A stretch of 64,000 nucleotides of DNA from Thiodiazotropha sp040506975 (GTDB taxonomy: Bacteria; Pseudomonadota; Gammaproteobacteria; Chromatiales; Chromatiaceae): positions 1,426,001-1,490,000 of the forward strand of contig OZ242974.1 of the NCBI GenBank assembly GCA_965211775.1, written 5' to 3'. The notes under the pieces are model-generated. The model saw only the letters and a list, made by a program, of their open reading frames with translations, was not told the origin of the DNA and did no database searches. Position 1 is the stretch's first letter. Each line of letters starts with the position of its first letter. Below, piece by piece: positions 1 through 9,440 of the stretch. The position numbers were made by a program, and so were the translations under genes.

Positions 1-522
1 ATCGAATTGGATGATGCTTATCTCGGAGGCGAGCAAGCCGGTAAGCGTGGTCGTGGGTCGCGCAACAAAATCCCTTTCGTAGCTGCTGTTGAGACGACGC
101 GGGACGGCAGGCCCATGAAAATTCAACTGCGTCGTGTAAGGGGCTTCCGCAAACGTGAAATCGCCCGCTACGCCCGCTCCTGCTTGATGCCTGGCAGCGA
201 AGTCTTTACCGATGGGCTTTGGTGCTTTAGTGGCGTGACAACCGCTGATTGCCATCATAACCCCATGGTGACGGGTGGTGGGCGCCAAAGTGTCCAGTAT
301 TCGTGCTTCAAATGGGTAAACACGATGTTGGGTAATGTCAAAAACAGTCTGTTGGGTACTTTTCATGCGATTCGAGATAAACATGTGTCGCGTTATCTTG
401 CTGAGTTCGAATATCGGTTTAACCGCCGTTTCGATTTACCCGCCATGATTGAACGATTGCTTTTTGCCGCTCTTCGCACTCCACCTATGCCATATCGCCT
501 CTTGAGAATGGCTGAGGTTTAG
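1..522 (+). CDS. IS1595-family (ISXO2-like) transposase, C-terminal 173 residues
   Basis: The reading frame is open from base 1 and matches residues 140-312 of the full transposase at 27706-28644. It contains the first catalytic aspartates (IELDDAYLGG), the second acidic block (VFTDGLWCF) and the C-terminal helix-rich end. The N-terminal zinc ribbon is beyond the window edge. It is probably a complete gene in the genome, since nothing inside the visible part is damaged. An ATG at 7 is internal, not a start. Confidence 0.93.
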   Translation: MELDDAYLGGEQAGKRGRGSRNKIPFVAAVETTRDGRPMKIQLRRVRGFRKREIARYARSCLMPGSEVFTDGLWCFSGVTTADCHHNPMVTGGGRQSVQYSCFKWVNTMLGNVKNSLLGTFHAIRDKHVSRYLAEFEYRFNRRFDLPAMIERLLFAALRTPPMPYRLLRMAEV

Positions 523-533
523 GGGTAATCAGG
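1..533 (+). mobile_element. IS1595-family element, 3' part (cut by window start)
   Basis: The sequence is identical over its length to the right part of the complete element at 27627-28655. It ends at 533 with the same right terminus, GTAATCAGG. The left end lies outside the window, so the target duplication cannot be tested; the bases after the element (TAACGGAA) would be its right copy. Insertion here cut the hydrolase gene that reads in from 1462 on the minus strand. Confidence 0.95.
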
Positions 534-1462
534 TAACGGAATGCGGGTGTCAGATAGGGCAGTGTGTAACGTAGATCGGTAAACCACACGCAGGTTTCAT
601 CCTTCTCTTTATCCAGGCGGTATAAAACTGGAAAGCGGGAAAACTCCCTGAATTTCAAAAATAGCGGCTGACTCCATGCCTCATCGATCAGGGGGGCGAG
701 ACTGTTATCGTTTCCCAGCAGGCTTTCCTGTCGCCACTCAAGTGCAGTGCTACCCCGATAGTCATCGATGACGGCCTTGTCCTCGGCAAGCAGGCTGAGA
801 TAGGCGACCCGATACTCATCACCGGCCCGGTTGGTTGCCTGCCAATAGAAGGGTGAGAAGGGTTGCGGCAACAGATGCAGATCGGATGCATCGGACAACT
901 GCGCGGCAACAATCCTGTGGGCATGACTCCTGAGTCCCCATTGGGCGCCCAGGTAGAGAGACAGCAGCAACAGACCGCTCATGGCGGCACCTCTACCCGG
1001 GTGACGCAGGGAGTAGAGGAGGGTTGCTGCAAGCAGAATGGTGACTATCCCGTCGATGACAAAGCTTGTGCCGATAGCGTAGAGGGAGGACGATAACGGA
1101 TAGAAGACTCTGATCCCGAAGACCGTCAACAGATCGAGCAGAATATGGGATGTAATCCCCAGCCCGCACAGGGCGTAGACAGTGAACCACCGACTCCTTG
1201 CCCAGCGGGAGACCATCCAAGGCGATGCCAATAATCCGGCCCAGACAGGCATGAACAGCAGTGAGTGAGTTGCGGTTCGATGCCAGTCCGCCAGGAACAG
1301 CAGGGGGTCTATCCAGAAACTCAGGTAGTCGATATCCGGGAAGGCTGCGGCGGTGCCGGCAACGGCCAGGCGCATAGGCAGCTCCTTTACGGGAGCCGAT
1401 TCGATTCGAGTTACCGCCAGTGTGCAGACCGTGCCGAAAAGAACATGGGTAACAGTGTCCAT
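485..1462 (-). pseudogene. YdjM/DUF457-type membrane-bound metal-dependent hydrolase, C-terminus replaced by IS1595
   Basis: The N-terminus (MDTVTHVLFG), the FPDIDY motif and WHRTATHS near residues 60-67 are the metal-binding signature of the YdjM/LexA-regulated membrane hydrolase family. At least five hydrophobic segments lie between residues 65 and 175. The native frame runs from 1462 down to about 534. The last 17 residues (RYLITPKPQPFSRGDMA) are encoded by the IS1595 end, and the same tail appears on the interrupted EAL gene at 48666. The true C-terminus lies beyond the element outside the window. Loss may be partial, because the catalytic N-terminal half is intact. It lies 21 bp after the tetR gene in the same direction, so the two probably form an operon. 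Substrate unknown. Confidence 0.8.
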
Positions 1463-1483
1463 CGGCTGGTGATTATTCTCTCC

Positions 1484-2185
1484 TCAGTGGACCGATCCCT
1501 CGACACGCTGTGCGGTATCTCTATCAGCCTCGCCATGAGCCGGGGTGAAATCTTCATGCCCGGTTCTGCTGAAAGGGGTTATGAAGCGCGCTACTGCTTC
1601 AGCGCGTCCCAGCAGCCGGTCGAGTAATCGCCTGGTCTTTTCCGCTTCATTGGAGCTGTCGAACAGCCAGTGAGCGAAGCTGGCAAGGTAGATATTGGTC
1701 AGCCCTATCTCTTCAATGACACGTTGCAGATGTATGGCGTCACGATGTGCCGACTCGAGAAACCACTGTACCGTGCGGCTTATTCTCAATACGCCAAGCA
1801 CCTGCAGATGTATATGGCCCAGCTCGAATTTGTACATCAGCATATCCCGACTGACGCGGCGATGATGCTGCATCGACATCAACCAGCACATGATGGAACG
1901 ATGAAGCCGCTCCCGGGTGGTCAGGGAGAGGTAATCCGGCAGGGCGGCATCGGTCAGCATGGAGCGGTCCGCGCGATCGTACCACGCCTCCACCAGGTCA
2001 TCCTTCTGCCGGTAATAACGATGAATCACTTCAAGGTCTATGCCCATCTCGGCCGCTACCTGATGCAGTCGTATCGATTCCCACGAGCCCTCCTCGGCCA
2101 ATCGAACGGCGGTATCGAGGATACGCTCAGCCAAAGGGTCGACAGGGGTTTCCCGGGCGTTTTTCGAAGGCGTTTGGTTTGTCAT
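1484..2185 (-). CDS. TetR-family transcriptional regulator
   Basis: A 233-residue protein. The helix-turn-helix region spans about residues 18-65 (ILDTAVRLAEEGSWESIRLHQVAAEMGIDL, then IHRYYRQKDDLVEAWYDRAD), the usual TetR arrangement with YYRQKDDL as the end of the recognition unit. The rest is an alpha-helical ligand-binding domain rich in His, Trp and Met (residues 95-190). The C-terminal 40 residues are polar and probably disordered. The hydrolase gene follows 21 bp later on the same strand. A COQ9-like fold is a possible alternative, because the two families share a TetR-like architecture. Ligand not predictable. Confidence 0.8.
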   Translation of the reverse strand: MTNQTPSKNARETPVDPLAERILDTAVRLAEEGSWESIRLHQVAAEMGIDLEVIHRYYRQKDDLVEAWYDRADRSMLTDAALPDYLSLTTRERLHRSIMCWLMSMQHHRRVSRDMLMYKFELGHIHLQVLGVLRISRTVQWFLESAHRDAIHLQRVIEEIGLTNIYLASFAHWLFDSSNEAEKTRRLLDRLLGRAEAVARFITPFSRTGHEDFTPAHGEADRDTAQRVEGSVH

Positions 2186-2354
2186 GGCGTTATCGGGGTG
2201 AGTTGATGGTAACTAGCAGTATAGTCGTCGGCCGCTTTCCATTGCAGGCGCGCGGCGGCAGTACATTGAAAAAATAAAAACGTGTGAAATCAATGGAATG
2301 AGTCCAGTCGCTCTGGTGAGGGGTCTGGAAATACCCTGTTATGAGCATATCTAA

Positions 2355-3914
2355 CCCGAATATTTCACAAATAAAGAGGGTAAAACCCGTGTAGTTCAAT
2401 AGAATTCAGTTACTTAGGCTGAAATTGAACGAGGTTTTGCCTGTGACAGAATGTACCCAAGGTCGTTTTGCTTTTCCAGCGGTAAAACGCCGCCAGGTTG
2501 AAGCGGATTTTTCCGGTGGTGATATCAGCAGTGATGGCGGCGTGTTGTTGCTACGACAAGCGGACCGACGGCTGGGATTGCTTGAAGCCGTCAATGACAC
2601 TCTCGCTGATCCACGCGATGGCCGCTATGTGCAACATGATCAGATTTCTCTACTACGCCAGCGGGTCTATGCCCTGTGCCAGGGCTATGAAGACCTCAAC
2701 GATCACGACAGTCTGCGACAAGATTTGGCCTTTCAGACGGCCGTGGAACAGGATCAGGCACTGGGCAGTTCACCCACGCTCTGTCGCTTGGAGAATCGGT
2801 CAGATCGGGCAACCGCTGTCGCGATCCATCAGGTCCTGATCGAGCAGTTCATCGCCTCGTTTGCCGAGCCACCCGAGGAGTTGATCCTGGACTTCGACGC
2901 CACCGATGACCGGGTTCACGGCCTGCAGGAAGGCCGCTTCTTCCACGGTTACTACGATAACTACTGCTTTCTCCCGTTGTACGTGTTTTGCGGCGAACAA
3001 CTGCTGGTCAGCTATTTGCGCCCGAGCAAGATCGACGGGGCGAAACATGCGTGGGCGATCCTCGCCCTGCTGGTCAAACGCTTGCGTCAGGCGTGGCCGG
3101 CGGTGCGGATCATCCTGAGAGCCGACTCGGGCTTCTGTCGTCACCGCATGCTGCGCTGGTGTGAACGCCATGGCATTGGCTACATCGTAGGCCTGGCGCG
3201 CAACCACCGCCTGCAACGGATGATCGAGGAAGACTTCACTGCAGTCGAGCAATGCTTCAAGGCCAACGGACAGAAGCAACGCGTCTTCCTTGGCCTGCGC
3301 TACGGTGCACGCAGCTGGCGCCGTCGACGCGCGGTGATCGCCAAGCTGGAGGTGAGTGAGCGAGGGCGTAATCCCCGATTTGTCGTCACCAACCTCAACG
3401 GCGATGCCCAAACCCTTTACGACGACGTCTATTGTGCGCGGGGCGAGATGGAAAACCGCATCAAGGAACAACAGCTGGGGCTGTTTGCTGATCGCACCAG
3501 TGCACATCATTGGTGGACCAATCAGTTTCGCTTGCTGCTGTCGAGCCTGGCCTATGTGTTGATGGAAGCGATTCGCCGCTTGGCCTTACAGGGTACAGAA
3601 CTGGCCAAGACCCAGGTCGGCACGCTGCGGCTTAAACTACTCAAAGTGGGTGCGGTGGTGATACGCAATACCCGGCGTGTCCGCTTCCTGCTCTCCAGTG
3701 TCTTTCCTTACCAGGCATTGTTCTTCAGTGTGGCCGAACGGCTGGAGCCAGGATAGCACGCGATGAGTGCTGCCCCGGCACGTTGATAAATAACGGGGTA
3801 AGGGGAAGCTGTGCCTGTCAGCCAGAAATCGGGGCGTTTGGAGCCGGTATCATCCTGTTTCTCGTCCCGGCCTTCTCCTCGTGCCAGTATCGGCAAATGG
3901 ATGAAATATCCGGG
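2355..3914 (+). mobile_element. IS1380-family element A (divergent type, 1560 bp)
   Basis: The left end is CCCGAATATTTCACAAATA and the right end, read on the other strand, is CCCGGATATTTCATCCATT, an imperfect terminal inverted repeat. The element is flanked by CTAA at 2351-2354 and 3915-3918. The second CTAA is immediately followed by element B in opposite orientation, so the two insertions share one target. The ends resemble those of the six other copies, but the interior and the transposase are clearly diverged, so this is a different IS of the same family. Confidence 0.93.
2425..3756 (+). CDS. IS1380-family transposase (divergent copy)
   Basis: A 443-residue DDE transposase. The N-terminal block FSGGDISSDGGVLLLRQ is typical of IS1380. 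Catalytic acidic residues are seen in ILDFDATDD (about 156-164), LRADSGFCRH (about 230-239) and RGEMENRIKEQQLGLF (about 337-352). It is intact and clearly homologous to the 439-residue transposase of the other copies, with scattered substitutions throughout. A start at the GTG inside LPVTECTQ would align better with the other copies, which begin at the same point. Confidence 0.93.
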   Translation: MNEVLPVTECTQGRFAFPAVKRRQVEADFSGGDISSDGGVLLLRQADRRLGLLEAVNDTLADPRDGRYVQHDQISLLRQRVYALCQGYEDLNDHDSLRQDLAFQTAVEQDQALGSSPTLCRLENRSDRATAVAIHQVLIEQFIASFAEPPEELILDFDATDDRVHGLQEGRFFHGYYDNYCFLPLYVFCGEQLLVSYLRPSKIDGAKHAWAILALLVKRLRQAWPAVRIILRADSGFCRHRMLRWCERHGIGYIVGLARNHRLQRMIEEDFTAVEQCFKANGQKQRVFLGLRYGARSWRRRRAVIAKLEVSERGRNPRFVVTNLNGDAQTLYDDVYCARGEMENRIKEQQLGLFADRTSAHHWWTNQFRLLLSSLAYVLMEAIRRLALQGTELAKTQVGTLRLKLLKVGAVVIRNTRRVRFLLSSVFPYQALFFSVAERLEPG

Positions 3915-3918
3915 CTAA

Positions 3919-5486
3919 CCCGCATGTTTCATCCGTTTTTAAATTTAGCCGGTGATATGGCCAAGCTTGGATGGTTTGCCCTCACTGGGAACCAAACCTC
4001 TATCAAGCCCTGATTTTCCACCCTCCGGGCAGACTCCCCCTTACCCCCATTGTTGATCAACGTGCCGGGGCAGCACTCTGCCGGGCTATCCCGGCTTGAG
4101 TCGTGCCGCCACCTGGAAAAACAGCGCCTGATAGGGATAGGTGCTGGAGAGCAGGAAGCGGATCCGTCGCGTGTTGCGAATGATGACCGCCCCGATCTTG
4201 AACAGTTTGAGCCGGATCGTGGTCATCTGTGCACGCGCCAGTTCCGTGCCCTTCAGCGTGAGGCGCCGGATGGCCTCCATCAGCACATAGGCCAGACTGG
4301 ACAGCAGTAGACGAAACTGATTGGCCCACCAGTAATGCGCGCTGGTGCGATCGGCGAACAGCCCCAGTTGCTGCTCCTTGATTCGGTTCTCCATGTCACC
4401 ACGGGCGCAGTAGAGGTCATCGTAAAGGCGCTGTTTGTCGCCGGCCAGGTTGGTGACGATGAAGCGTGGATTTGGCCCCTTGTCGGTGACCTCCAGTTTG
4501 GCGACCACCTTGCGACGCGTCTTCCAGGTGCTGGCGGCATAGTGAAACTGAAAGAATTCCCGCATCTTCATGCCGGTTCGCTTCGCCAGTTCCTCAACCC
4601 ACTGCATGGGCTCACGGATACACCGCAGCAAGGCGTCATTCTTGGCGATGCCCACGATATAGCCCACAGCGTTGCGCTCGCACCAGCTGAGCATGTGGTG
4701 ACGGCAAAAGCCGCTATCGCCCCGAAAGATGATACGCACTTCAGGCCAAGCCCGGCGCAGGCGTTTGACCAACAGCGCCAGAATCGCCCAGGCATGCTTG
4801 GGCGCATCGATCCGGCTGGGCCGCAGATAACTCACCAGCAGTTGATCGCCACAAAAGACATACAGGGGCAGGAAGCAGTAGTGATCGTAGTAGCCGTGAA
4901 AGAAGCGGCCTTCCTGGCGGCCATGCACCGGATCATCCGTGGCGTCGAAATCCAGGATCAGCTCATCGGGTGGTGCATCATATGAGGCAATGAACTGCTC
5001 GAGCAGTAGGTTGTGGACATCAACGGCAACCCGGCGATCGACCCGGTTCTCCAGCCGACAAAGTGTCGACTGGCTGCCCAGTACCTCCTCGCGTTCGATC
5101 GAGCTCTGTAGGGCCGGGTCGGTGCGTAGTGTCTGATGGTCGTTCAGATCTTCATAACCCAGGCAGAGCCCATAGACTCGCTGGCGCAACAGGCTCAACT
5201 GGCTGTGTTCAATATAGCGGGGATCTCGCGGGTCGGGGATGACCGCATCAACCGCCTCGAGCAATCCCAGACGCCTGTCGATCTCACGCAGCAGCAACAC
5301 GCCGCCGTCCGAGGTGATATCGCCACCGGAAAACTCGGCTTGAACCTTACGGCGTTTTAGGGCTGGAAAATCAAAGGCAGTCTGGGTACAGTTTGTCACA
5401 GGCAAAATCCTTTCGATTACAGTGTAAGCAACTGAATTATATCGAAGTATCAGGATTTTGCCTTTTTAATGCGTGAAATATTGGGG
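3919..5486 (-). mobile_element. IS1380-family element B (1568 bp)
   Basis: This is the first of six nearly identical 1568-bp copies (B-G). The transposase-proximal end is CCCCAATATTTCACGCATT (here read on the minus strand, ending at 5486). The distal end is CCCGCATGTTTCATCCG, at 3919. It is flanked by CTAA at 3915-3918 and 5487-5490. With element A it forms a back-to-back pair, and removing both leaves CTAATCGGGAGC, apparently the leader of the small gene at 5565. Confidence 0.95.
4086..5405 (-). CDS. IS1380-family transposase (copy B)
   Basis: A 439-residue DDE transposase, complete. Acidic catalytic blocks are ILDFDATDDPVHG (about 153-165), IIFRGDSGFCRHH (about 224-236) and RGDMENRIKEQQLGLFADR (about 334-352). 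It starts at GTG in the context TTTTGCCTGTGACAAACTG, preceded by AAAGGA. It differs from copies C, E and G by a Val for Ile in KVVAKLE and a Thr for Ala in RRLTLKG. Confidence 0.95.
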   Translation of the reverse strand: MPVTNCTQTAFDFPALKRRKVQAEFSGGDITSDGGVLLLREIDRRLGLLEAVDAVIPDPRDPRYIEHSQLSLLRQRVYGLCLGYEDLNDHQTLRTDPALQSSIEREEVLGSQSTLCRLENRVDRRVAVDVHNLLLEQFIASYDAPPDELILDFDATDDPVHGRQEGRFFHGYYDHYCFLPLYVFCGDQLLVSYLRPSRIDAPKHAWAILALLVKRLRRAWPEVRIIFRGDSGFCRHHMLSWCERNAVGYIVGIAKNDALLRCIREPMQWVEELAKRTGMKMREFFQFHYAASTWKTRRKVVAKLEVTDKGPNPRFIVTNLAGDKQRLYDDLYCARGDMENRIKEQQLGLFADRTSAHYWWANQFRLLLSSLAYVLMEAIRRLTLKGTELARAQMTTIRLKLFKIGAVIIRNTRRIRFLLSSTYPYQALFFQVAARLKPG

Positions 5487-5564
5487 CTAATCGGGAGCAC
5501 GCACCGTTCGCGCTCAGGTCTAATCGGTTGAAATTGAACCGGCGGTTTTGTCCAGAGGAGAGCG

Positions 5565-5750
5565 ATGGAGACCATCTTGGCTGGATTATTAATGTTGGCG
5601 CCGGCGATCTTTTTCGTCCTGCTGGTCGCTGGCGGAATCATCATGGCGAGTATCTGGATCTTTGCGCATTTACCGATCAACAAGGCAGGAAAACAGCAGA
5701 GAGTCGAGAGAAGAAGCGGTATCGACAGGCGTCATACCGTCATGCAGTAG
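5565..5750 (+). CDS. small single-span membrane protein, function unknown
   Basis: A 61-residue protein with one long hydrophobic stretch (about residues 5-35) and a basic tail containing ERRSGIDRR. A strong ribosome site (AGAGGAGAGCG) sits right before the ATG, which makes it a likely real gene despite its size. Its upstream region was separated from more distant DNA by the two IS1380 elements, which may have cut its promoter. The 3' end overlaps the end of the convergent lysR gene by 11 bp. Not recognised as a named family. Confidence 0.6.
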   Translation: METILAGLLMLAPAIFFVLLVAGGIIMASIWIFAHLPINKAGKQQRVERRSGIDRRHTVMQ

Positions 5751-6621
5751 ACTGCTCCTCTCTGAGCAATGATGAAAAGGCCTGGGCCGCGGGGGAGAGG
5801 GAACTGCCCTGCTTGGCGATGACCGCCAGTTCACGGACGATGTTGAGTCCGCGTACTTCGATTTCGCAGACGCCTGCCAGGGTATCCACGCCCATGCGGC
5901 TGACAAAGGCTAGGTTGCCCGTGGTGGCCACCATGCGCAGGATGGCCGGTATGGAGCGCAGTTCCATCACCACGTTCATCTCAACACCTGCGTCGCGCAG
6001 GGCCGCATCGATAATCTGGCGCACCGCCGTGTCAGCCTCGAAGCCGACAAAGGCGAGTCCGTCGAGGGCCTTGGCGTCAATCTCGCCCAGGCGTGACAGG
6101 GGGTGCTCCCTGGGTGCGACCAACACGATCCGGTCGGTGATCAGGGGCCAGATCTGCAACTCCCTGGCCTGAACAGGCAAAGTGACCAGTCCCAATTCCA
6201 GACGGCCGCTGATCACATCCCCGGCCACTTCGATACTCCCCGCCTCTTTGAGTTGAAAGCGGACCCCGGGATGTTCCTGCCGAAAGCGGGCGATCGCTGT
6301 CGGCAGTACGAAGGAGACCGCGGTTGCACCGCCGCCGATGCGTACGGTGCCCCCCTCCAGGCCCTGATGCGCCCTGACCTGTTCCCGCAGGTGGTCGAAA
6401 CGGTTGACCAGGCCCCGTGCCTCGCGCTCCACCAAACGGCCAATCTCGGTCAATTGGGCGCCCTTGCGCCCTCGGGATAGCAGCTTGGCACCGAAAAACG
6501 CTTCCAGCTGCTGCAGGCGGCGGGAGAGGGCGGGTTGGGTGAGGCCGATACGGTCTGCCGCCTCGGTGATGGAACCGGTATCGGCCACAGCCAGGAGTGA
6601 TCTCAGGCGTTGAAGATCCAT
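5740..6621 (-). CDS. LysR-family transcriptional regulator, divergent from acnB
   Basis: The N-terminal winged helix-turn-helix is at residues 1-60 (MDLQRLRSLLAVADTGSITE, then AADRIGLTQPALSRRLQQLE). The effector-binding domain follows from about residue 90 (TVRIGGGATAV...). The ATG at 6621 gives the canonical LysR start; an upstream in-frame start at 6639 would add six residues. It is transcribed away from acnB, with about 170 bp between them. That spacer holds an ATTATACGTATGG near-palindrome that could be its binding site. By arrangement it may control acnB; this is inference. Confidence 0.92.
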   Translation of the reverse strand: MDLQRLRSLLAVADTGSITEAADRIGLTQPALSRRLQQLEAFFGAKLLSRGRKGAQLTEIGRLVEREARGLVNRFDHLREQVRAHQGLEGGTVRIGGGATAVSFVLPTAIARFRQEHPGVRFQLKEAGSIEVAGDVISGRLELGLVTLPVQARELQIWPLITDRIVLVAPREHPLSRLGEIDAKALDGLAFVGFEADTAVRQIIDAALRDAGVEMNVVMELRSIPAILRMVATTGNLAFVSRMGVDTLAGVCEIEVRGLNIVRELAVIAKQGSSLSPAAQAFSSLLREEQSTA

Positions 6622-6791
6622 AATCAGGAATAATAGCATGCAAAAATATTATGTTATATATGCGAACAATCCATTATACGTATGGATCAACCTCTGCTAT
6701 CTTCCTATTCCACACTCCGGTGAATACCGGAATCCCATGATCGGGAGACTGCCATTGATGGCGGTTCCCCATAACTGAAGCGAGGTCATCC

Positions 6792-9395
6792 ATGCTCGAA
6801 GCCTATCGCCGGCACGTCGAAGAACGCGCCAAACAGGGAATCCCACCGCTGCCGTTGGACGCGCAGCAGGTCGCCGATCTGGTGGAGCTGCTGAAGAACC
6901 CAGCCGCCGGTGATCAGGAGACCCTGCTCGATCTCCTCACCAACCGGGTGCCGCCGGGGGTGGATGATGCCGCCTATGTGAAGGCTGGTTTCCTGGCCGC
7001 GGTGGCCATGGGTGAGGCGGAGAGTCCCCTGGTGGACAAACGGAAGGCGGTGGAACTGCTCGGCACCATGCTGGGCGGCTATAACATCCAGCCCCTGATC
7101 GACCTGATGGACGACAGTGAGCTTGGCGGGCTGGCCGCCGAGCAGCTTAAGTTCACCCTGCTGATGTTCGATGCCTTCCACGATGTGAAGGAGAGGGCCG
7201 ATGCCGGAAACGCCAATGCCAAGGCGGTGATGGACTCCTGGGCCGACGCCGAGTGGTTCAAGCGCAAGCCCGACGTGCCTGCTGAGATAAAGCTGACCGT
7301 CTTCAAGGTCACCGGCGAAACCAATACCGACGACCTTTCGCCGGCTCAGGACGCCTGGTCCCGTCCCGATATTCCACTGCATGCCCTGGCGATGCTGAAG
7401 AACGAGCGCGAGGGCATCACCCCGGACGAGTCGGGCGCGATTGGTCCGATCTCCAACCTGGAATCACTCAAGTCCAAGGGATTGCCCCTGGCCTATGTGG
7501 GTGACGTGGTGGGTACCGGCTCCTCGCGCAAGTCGGCCACCAACTCGGTGCTTTGGCACATGGGTGAAGATATTCCATTCGTGCCCAACAAGCGCCAGGG
7601 CGGGGTGGTTCTGGGCGGCAAGATCGCCCCCATTTTCTTCAATACGGTCGAGGACTCGGGCGCCTTGCCTATCGAGTGTCCGGTGGAGAAGCTCGAGATG
7701 GGCGACGTCATCGTGATCAAGCCCTATGAGGGCAGAATCGAGGACGAATCGGGCGAGCTGCTCTCCGAGTTCACGCTCAAGACCGAGGTGCTGCTCGATG
7801 AGGCGAAGGCCGGTGGCCGAATTCCCCTGATCATCGGTCGCTCCCTGACGGAACGGGCCCGCGAGGCCCTGGGCCTGGGAGCAACCGAAGCGTTCCGCCG
7901 TCCGGTCGATCCGCAAGACTCGGGCAAAGGCTTTACCCTGGCGCAGAAGATTGTCGGCAAGGCCTGCGGCGTGGAGGGTATCCGTCCAGGTACCTACTGC
8001 GAGCCGCGCATGAGCACCGTCGGCTCCCAGGACACCACCGGTCCCATGACCCGCGACGAGCTGAAGGAGCTGGCCTGTCTCGGCTTCAGCGCGGACCTGG
8101 TGATGCAGTCCTTCTGCCACACCGCCGCCTATCCCAAGCCGGTGGACATCAACACCCAGCACACCCTGCCCGGTTTCATCCACAACCGGGGCGGTGTCTC
8201 CCTGCGGCCGGGCGACGGTATTATCCACTCCTGGCTCAACCGCATGCTGCTGCCCGACCAGGTGGGCACCGGCGGCGACTCCCATACCCGTTTCCCGCTG
8301 GGCATCTCATTTCCGGCCGGTTCCGGCCTGGTGGCCTTTGGCGCGGCGCTGGGGGTGATTCCGCTGGACATGCCCGAGTCGGTGCTGGTGAAGTTCACCG
8401 GTGAGATGCAGCCCGGTATCACCCTGCGTGATCTGGTCAACGCCATCCCCTACGCGGCGCTCCAGCGCGGCCTGTTGACGGTGGAGAAGAAGGGCAAAAA
8501 GAACATTTACAATGGCCGTATCCTGGAGATCCAGGGGCTGCCCAACCTGACCGTGGAGCAGGCTTTCGAGCTCTCAGACGCCTCTGCCGAGCGCTCCGCC
8601 GGCGGCTGCACCATTGAACTCTCAGAGGAATCGGTGGCTGAATATCTACGCTCCAACATCACCATGCTGCGCTGGATGATCGACAATGGTTACGAGGACG
8701 CCCGCACCCTGGAACGCCGCGCCCGGGCCATGGAGGAGTGGCTGGAGAACCCGTCCTTGATGCGCGCCGACGCCGACGCGGAGTATGCCGAGGTGATCGA
8801 GATCGACATGTCCCGGATCAAGGAGCCCCTGCTCGCCTGTCCCAACGATCCGGACGATGTGAAGCCTCTGTCGGAGGTGGCGGGCACCAGGATCGATGAG
8901 GTCTTCATCGGTTCCTGCATGACCAATATCGGCCACTTCCGCGCCACCGCCAAGCTGCTGGAGGCCGCAGGCGAGACCATTCCGACCCGACTCTGGCTGG
9001 CGCCGCCCACCAAGATGGACGAGCAGCAGCTGATGGAGGAGGGTATCTACAACGTCTACGCCGGCGCCGGCGCCCGCACCGAGGTGCCCGGCTGCTCCCT
9101 GTGTATGGGCAACCAGGCGCGCATCGCCGCGGGCTCCACGGCGGTCTCCACCTCGACACGCAACTTCCCCAATCGATTGGGTAAAGGAGCGGATGTCTTT
9201 CTGAGCTCCGCCGAGCTGGCCGCCGTGTCGGCCATCATGGGCAAGCTGCCGACGCTGGAAGAGTACATGGCCTACGCCACCAAAATCGATTCCATGGCCC
9301 CCGAGATCTACAAGTATCTCAACTTTGACAAGATGTCGGACTACGTGGAGTCGGCCGGTCGCGGCAGGGAGATCGCGGTCAAGCTGGCTGTCTGA
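6792..9395 (+). CDS. acnB: aconitate hydratase B / 2-methylisocitrate dehydratase
   Basis: An 867-residue protein of full AcnB length. The order is that of AcnB: N-terminal HEAT-like domain (1-160), the swivel domain moved forward (about 165-380, with GDVVGTGSSRKSATNSVLWH), then the catalytic domains. The 4Fe-4S ligands are visible as FIGSCMTN (about 703-710) and PGCSLCMGNQ (about 766-775). GGDSHTRFPLG is the active-site loop. It interconverts citrate and isocitrate in the TCA cycle in the cytosol. The start has a GAAGCGAGGTC ribosome site. A strong hairpin lies just after the stop. Confidence 0.98.
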   Translation: MLEAYRRHVEERAKQGIPPLPLDAQQVADLVELLKNPAAGDQETLLDLLTNRVPPGVDDAAYVKAGFLAAVAMGEAESPLVDKRKAVELLGTMLGGYNIQPLIDLMDDSELGGLAAEQLKFTLLMFDAFHDVKERADAGNANAKAVMDSWADAEWFKRKPDVPAEIKLTVFKVTGETNTDDLSPAQDAWSRPDIPLHALAMLKNEREGITPDESGAIGPISNLESLKSKGLPLAYVGDVVGTGSSRKSATNSVLWHMGEDIPFVPNKRQGGVVLGGKIAPIFFNTVEDSGALPIECPVEKLEMGDVIVIKPYEGRIEDESGELLSEFTLKTEVLLDEAKAGGRIPLIIGRSLTERAREALGLGATEAFRRPVDPQDSGKGFTLAQKIVGKACGVEGIRPGTYCEPRMSTVGSQDTTGPMTRDELKELACLGFSADLVMQSFCHTAAYPKPVDINTQHTLPGFIHNRGGVSLRPGDGIIHSWLNRMLLPDQVGTGGDSHTRFPLGISFPAGSGLVAFGAALGVIPLDMPESVLVKFTGEMQPGITLRDLVNAIPYAALQRGLLTVEKKGKKNIYNGRILEIQGLPNLTVEQAFELSDASAERSAGGCTIELSEESVAEYLRSNITMLRWMIDNGYEDARTLERRARAMEEWLENPSLMRADADAEYAEVIEIDMSRIKEPLLACPNDPDDVKPLSEVAGTRIDEVFIGSCMTNIGHFRATAKLLEAAGETIPTRLWLAPPTKMDEQQLMEEGIYNVYAGAGARTEVPGCSLCMGNQARIAAGSTAVSTSTRNFPNRLGKGADVFLSSAELAAVSAIMGKLPTLEEYMAYATKIDSMAPEIYKYLNFDKMSDYVESAGRGREIAVKLAV

Positions 9396-9404
9396 ATACG
9401 GCGG

Positions 9405-9440
9405 GTGTCAGGCGGCCCGGATATGGAGTCCGCCTGACAC
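9405..9440 (+). terminator. hairpin terminator after acnB
   Basis: GTGTCAGGCGG (9405-9415) and CCGCCTGACAC (9430-9440) form a perfect 11-bp stem with a 14-nt loop, starting 9 bp after the acnB stop. A T-rich stretch follows at a distance (CTCTTTTTC near 9456), so it is either a weak intrinsic terminator or a 3'-end stabilising hairpin. Confidence 0.7.
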
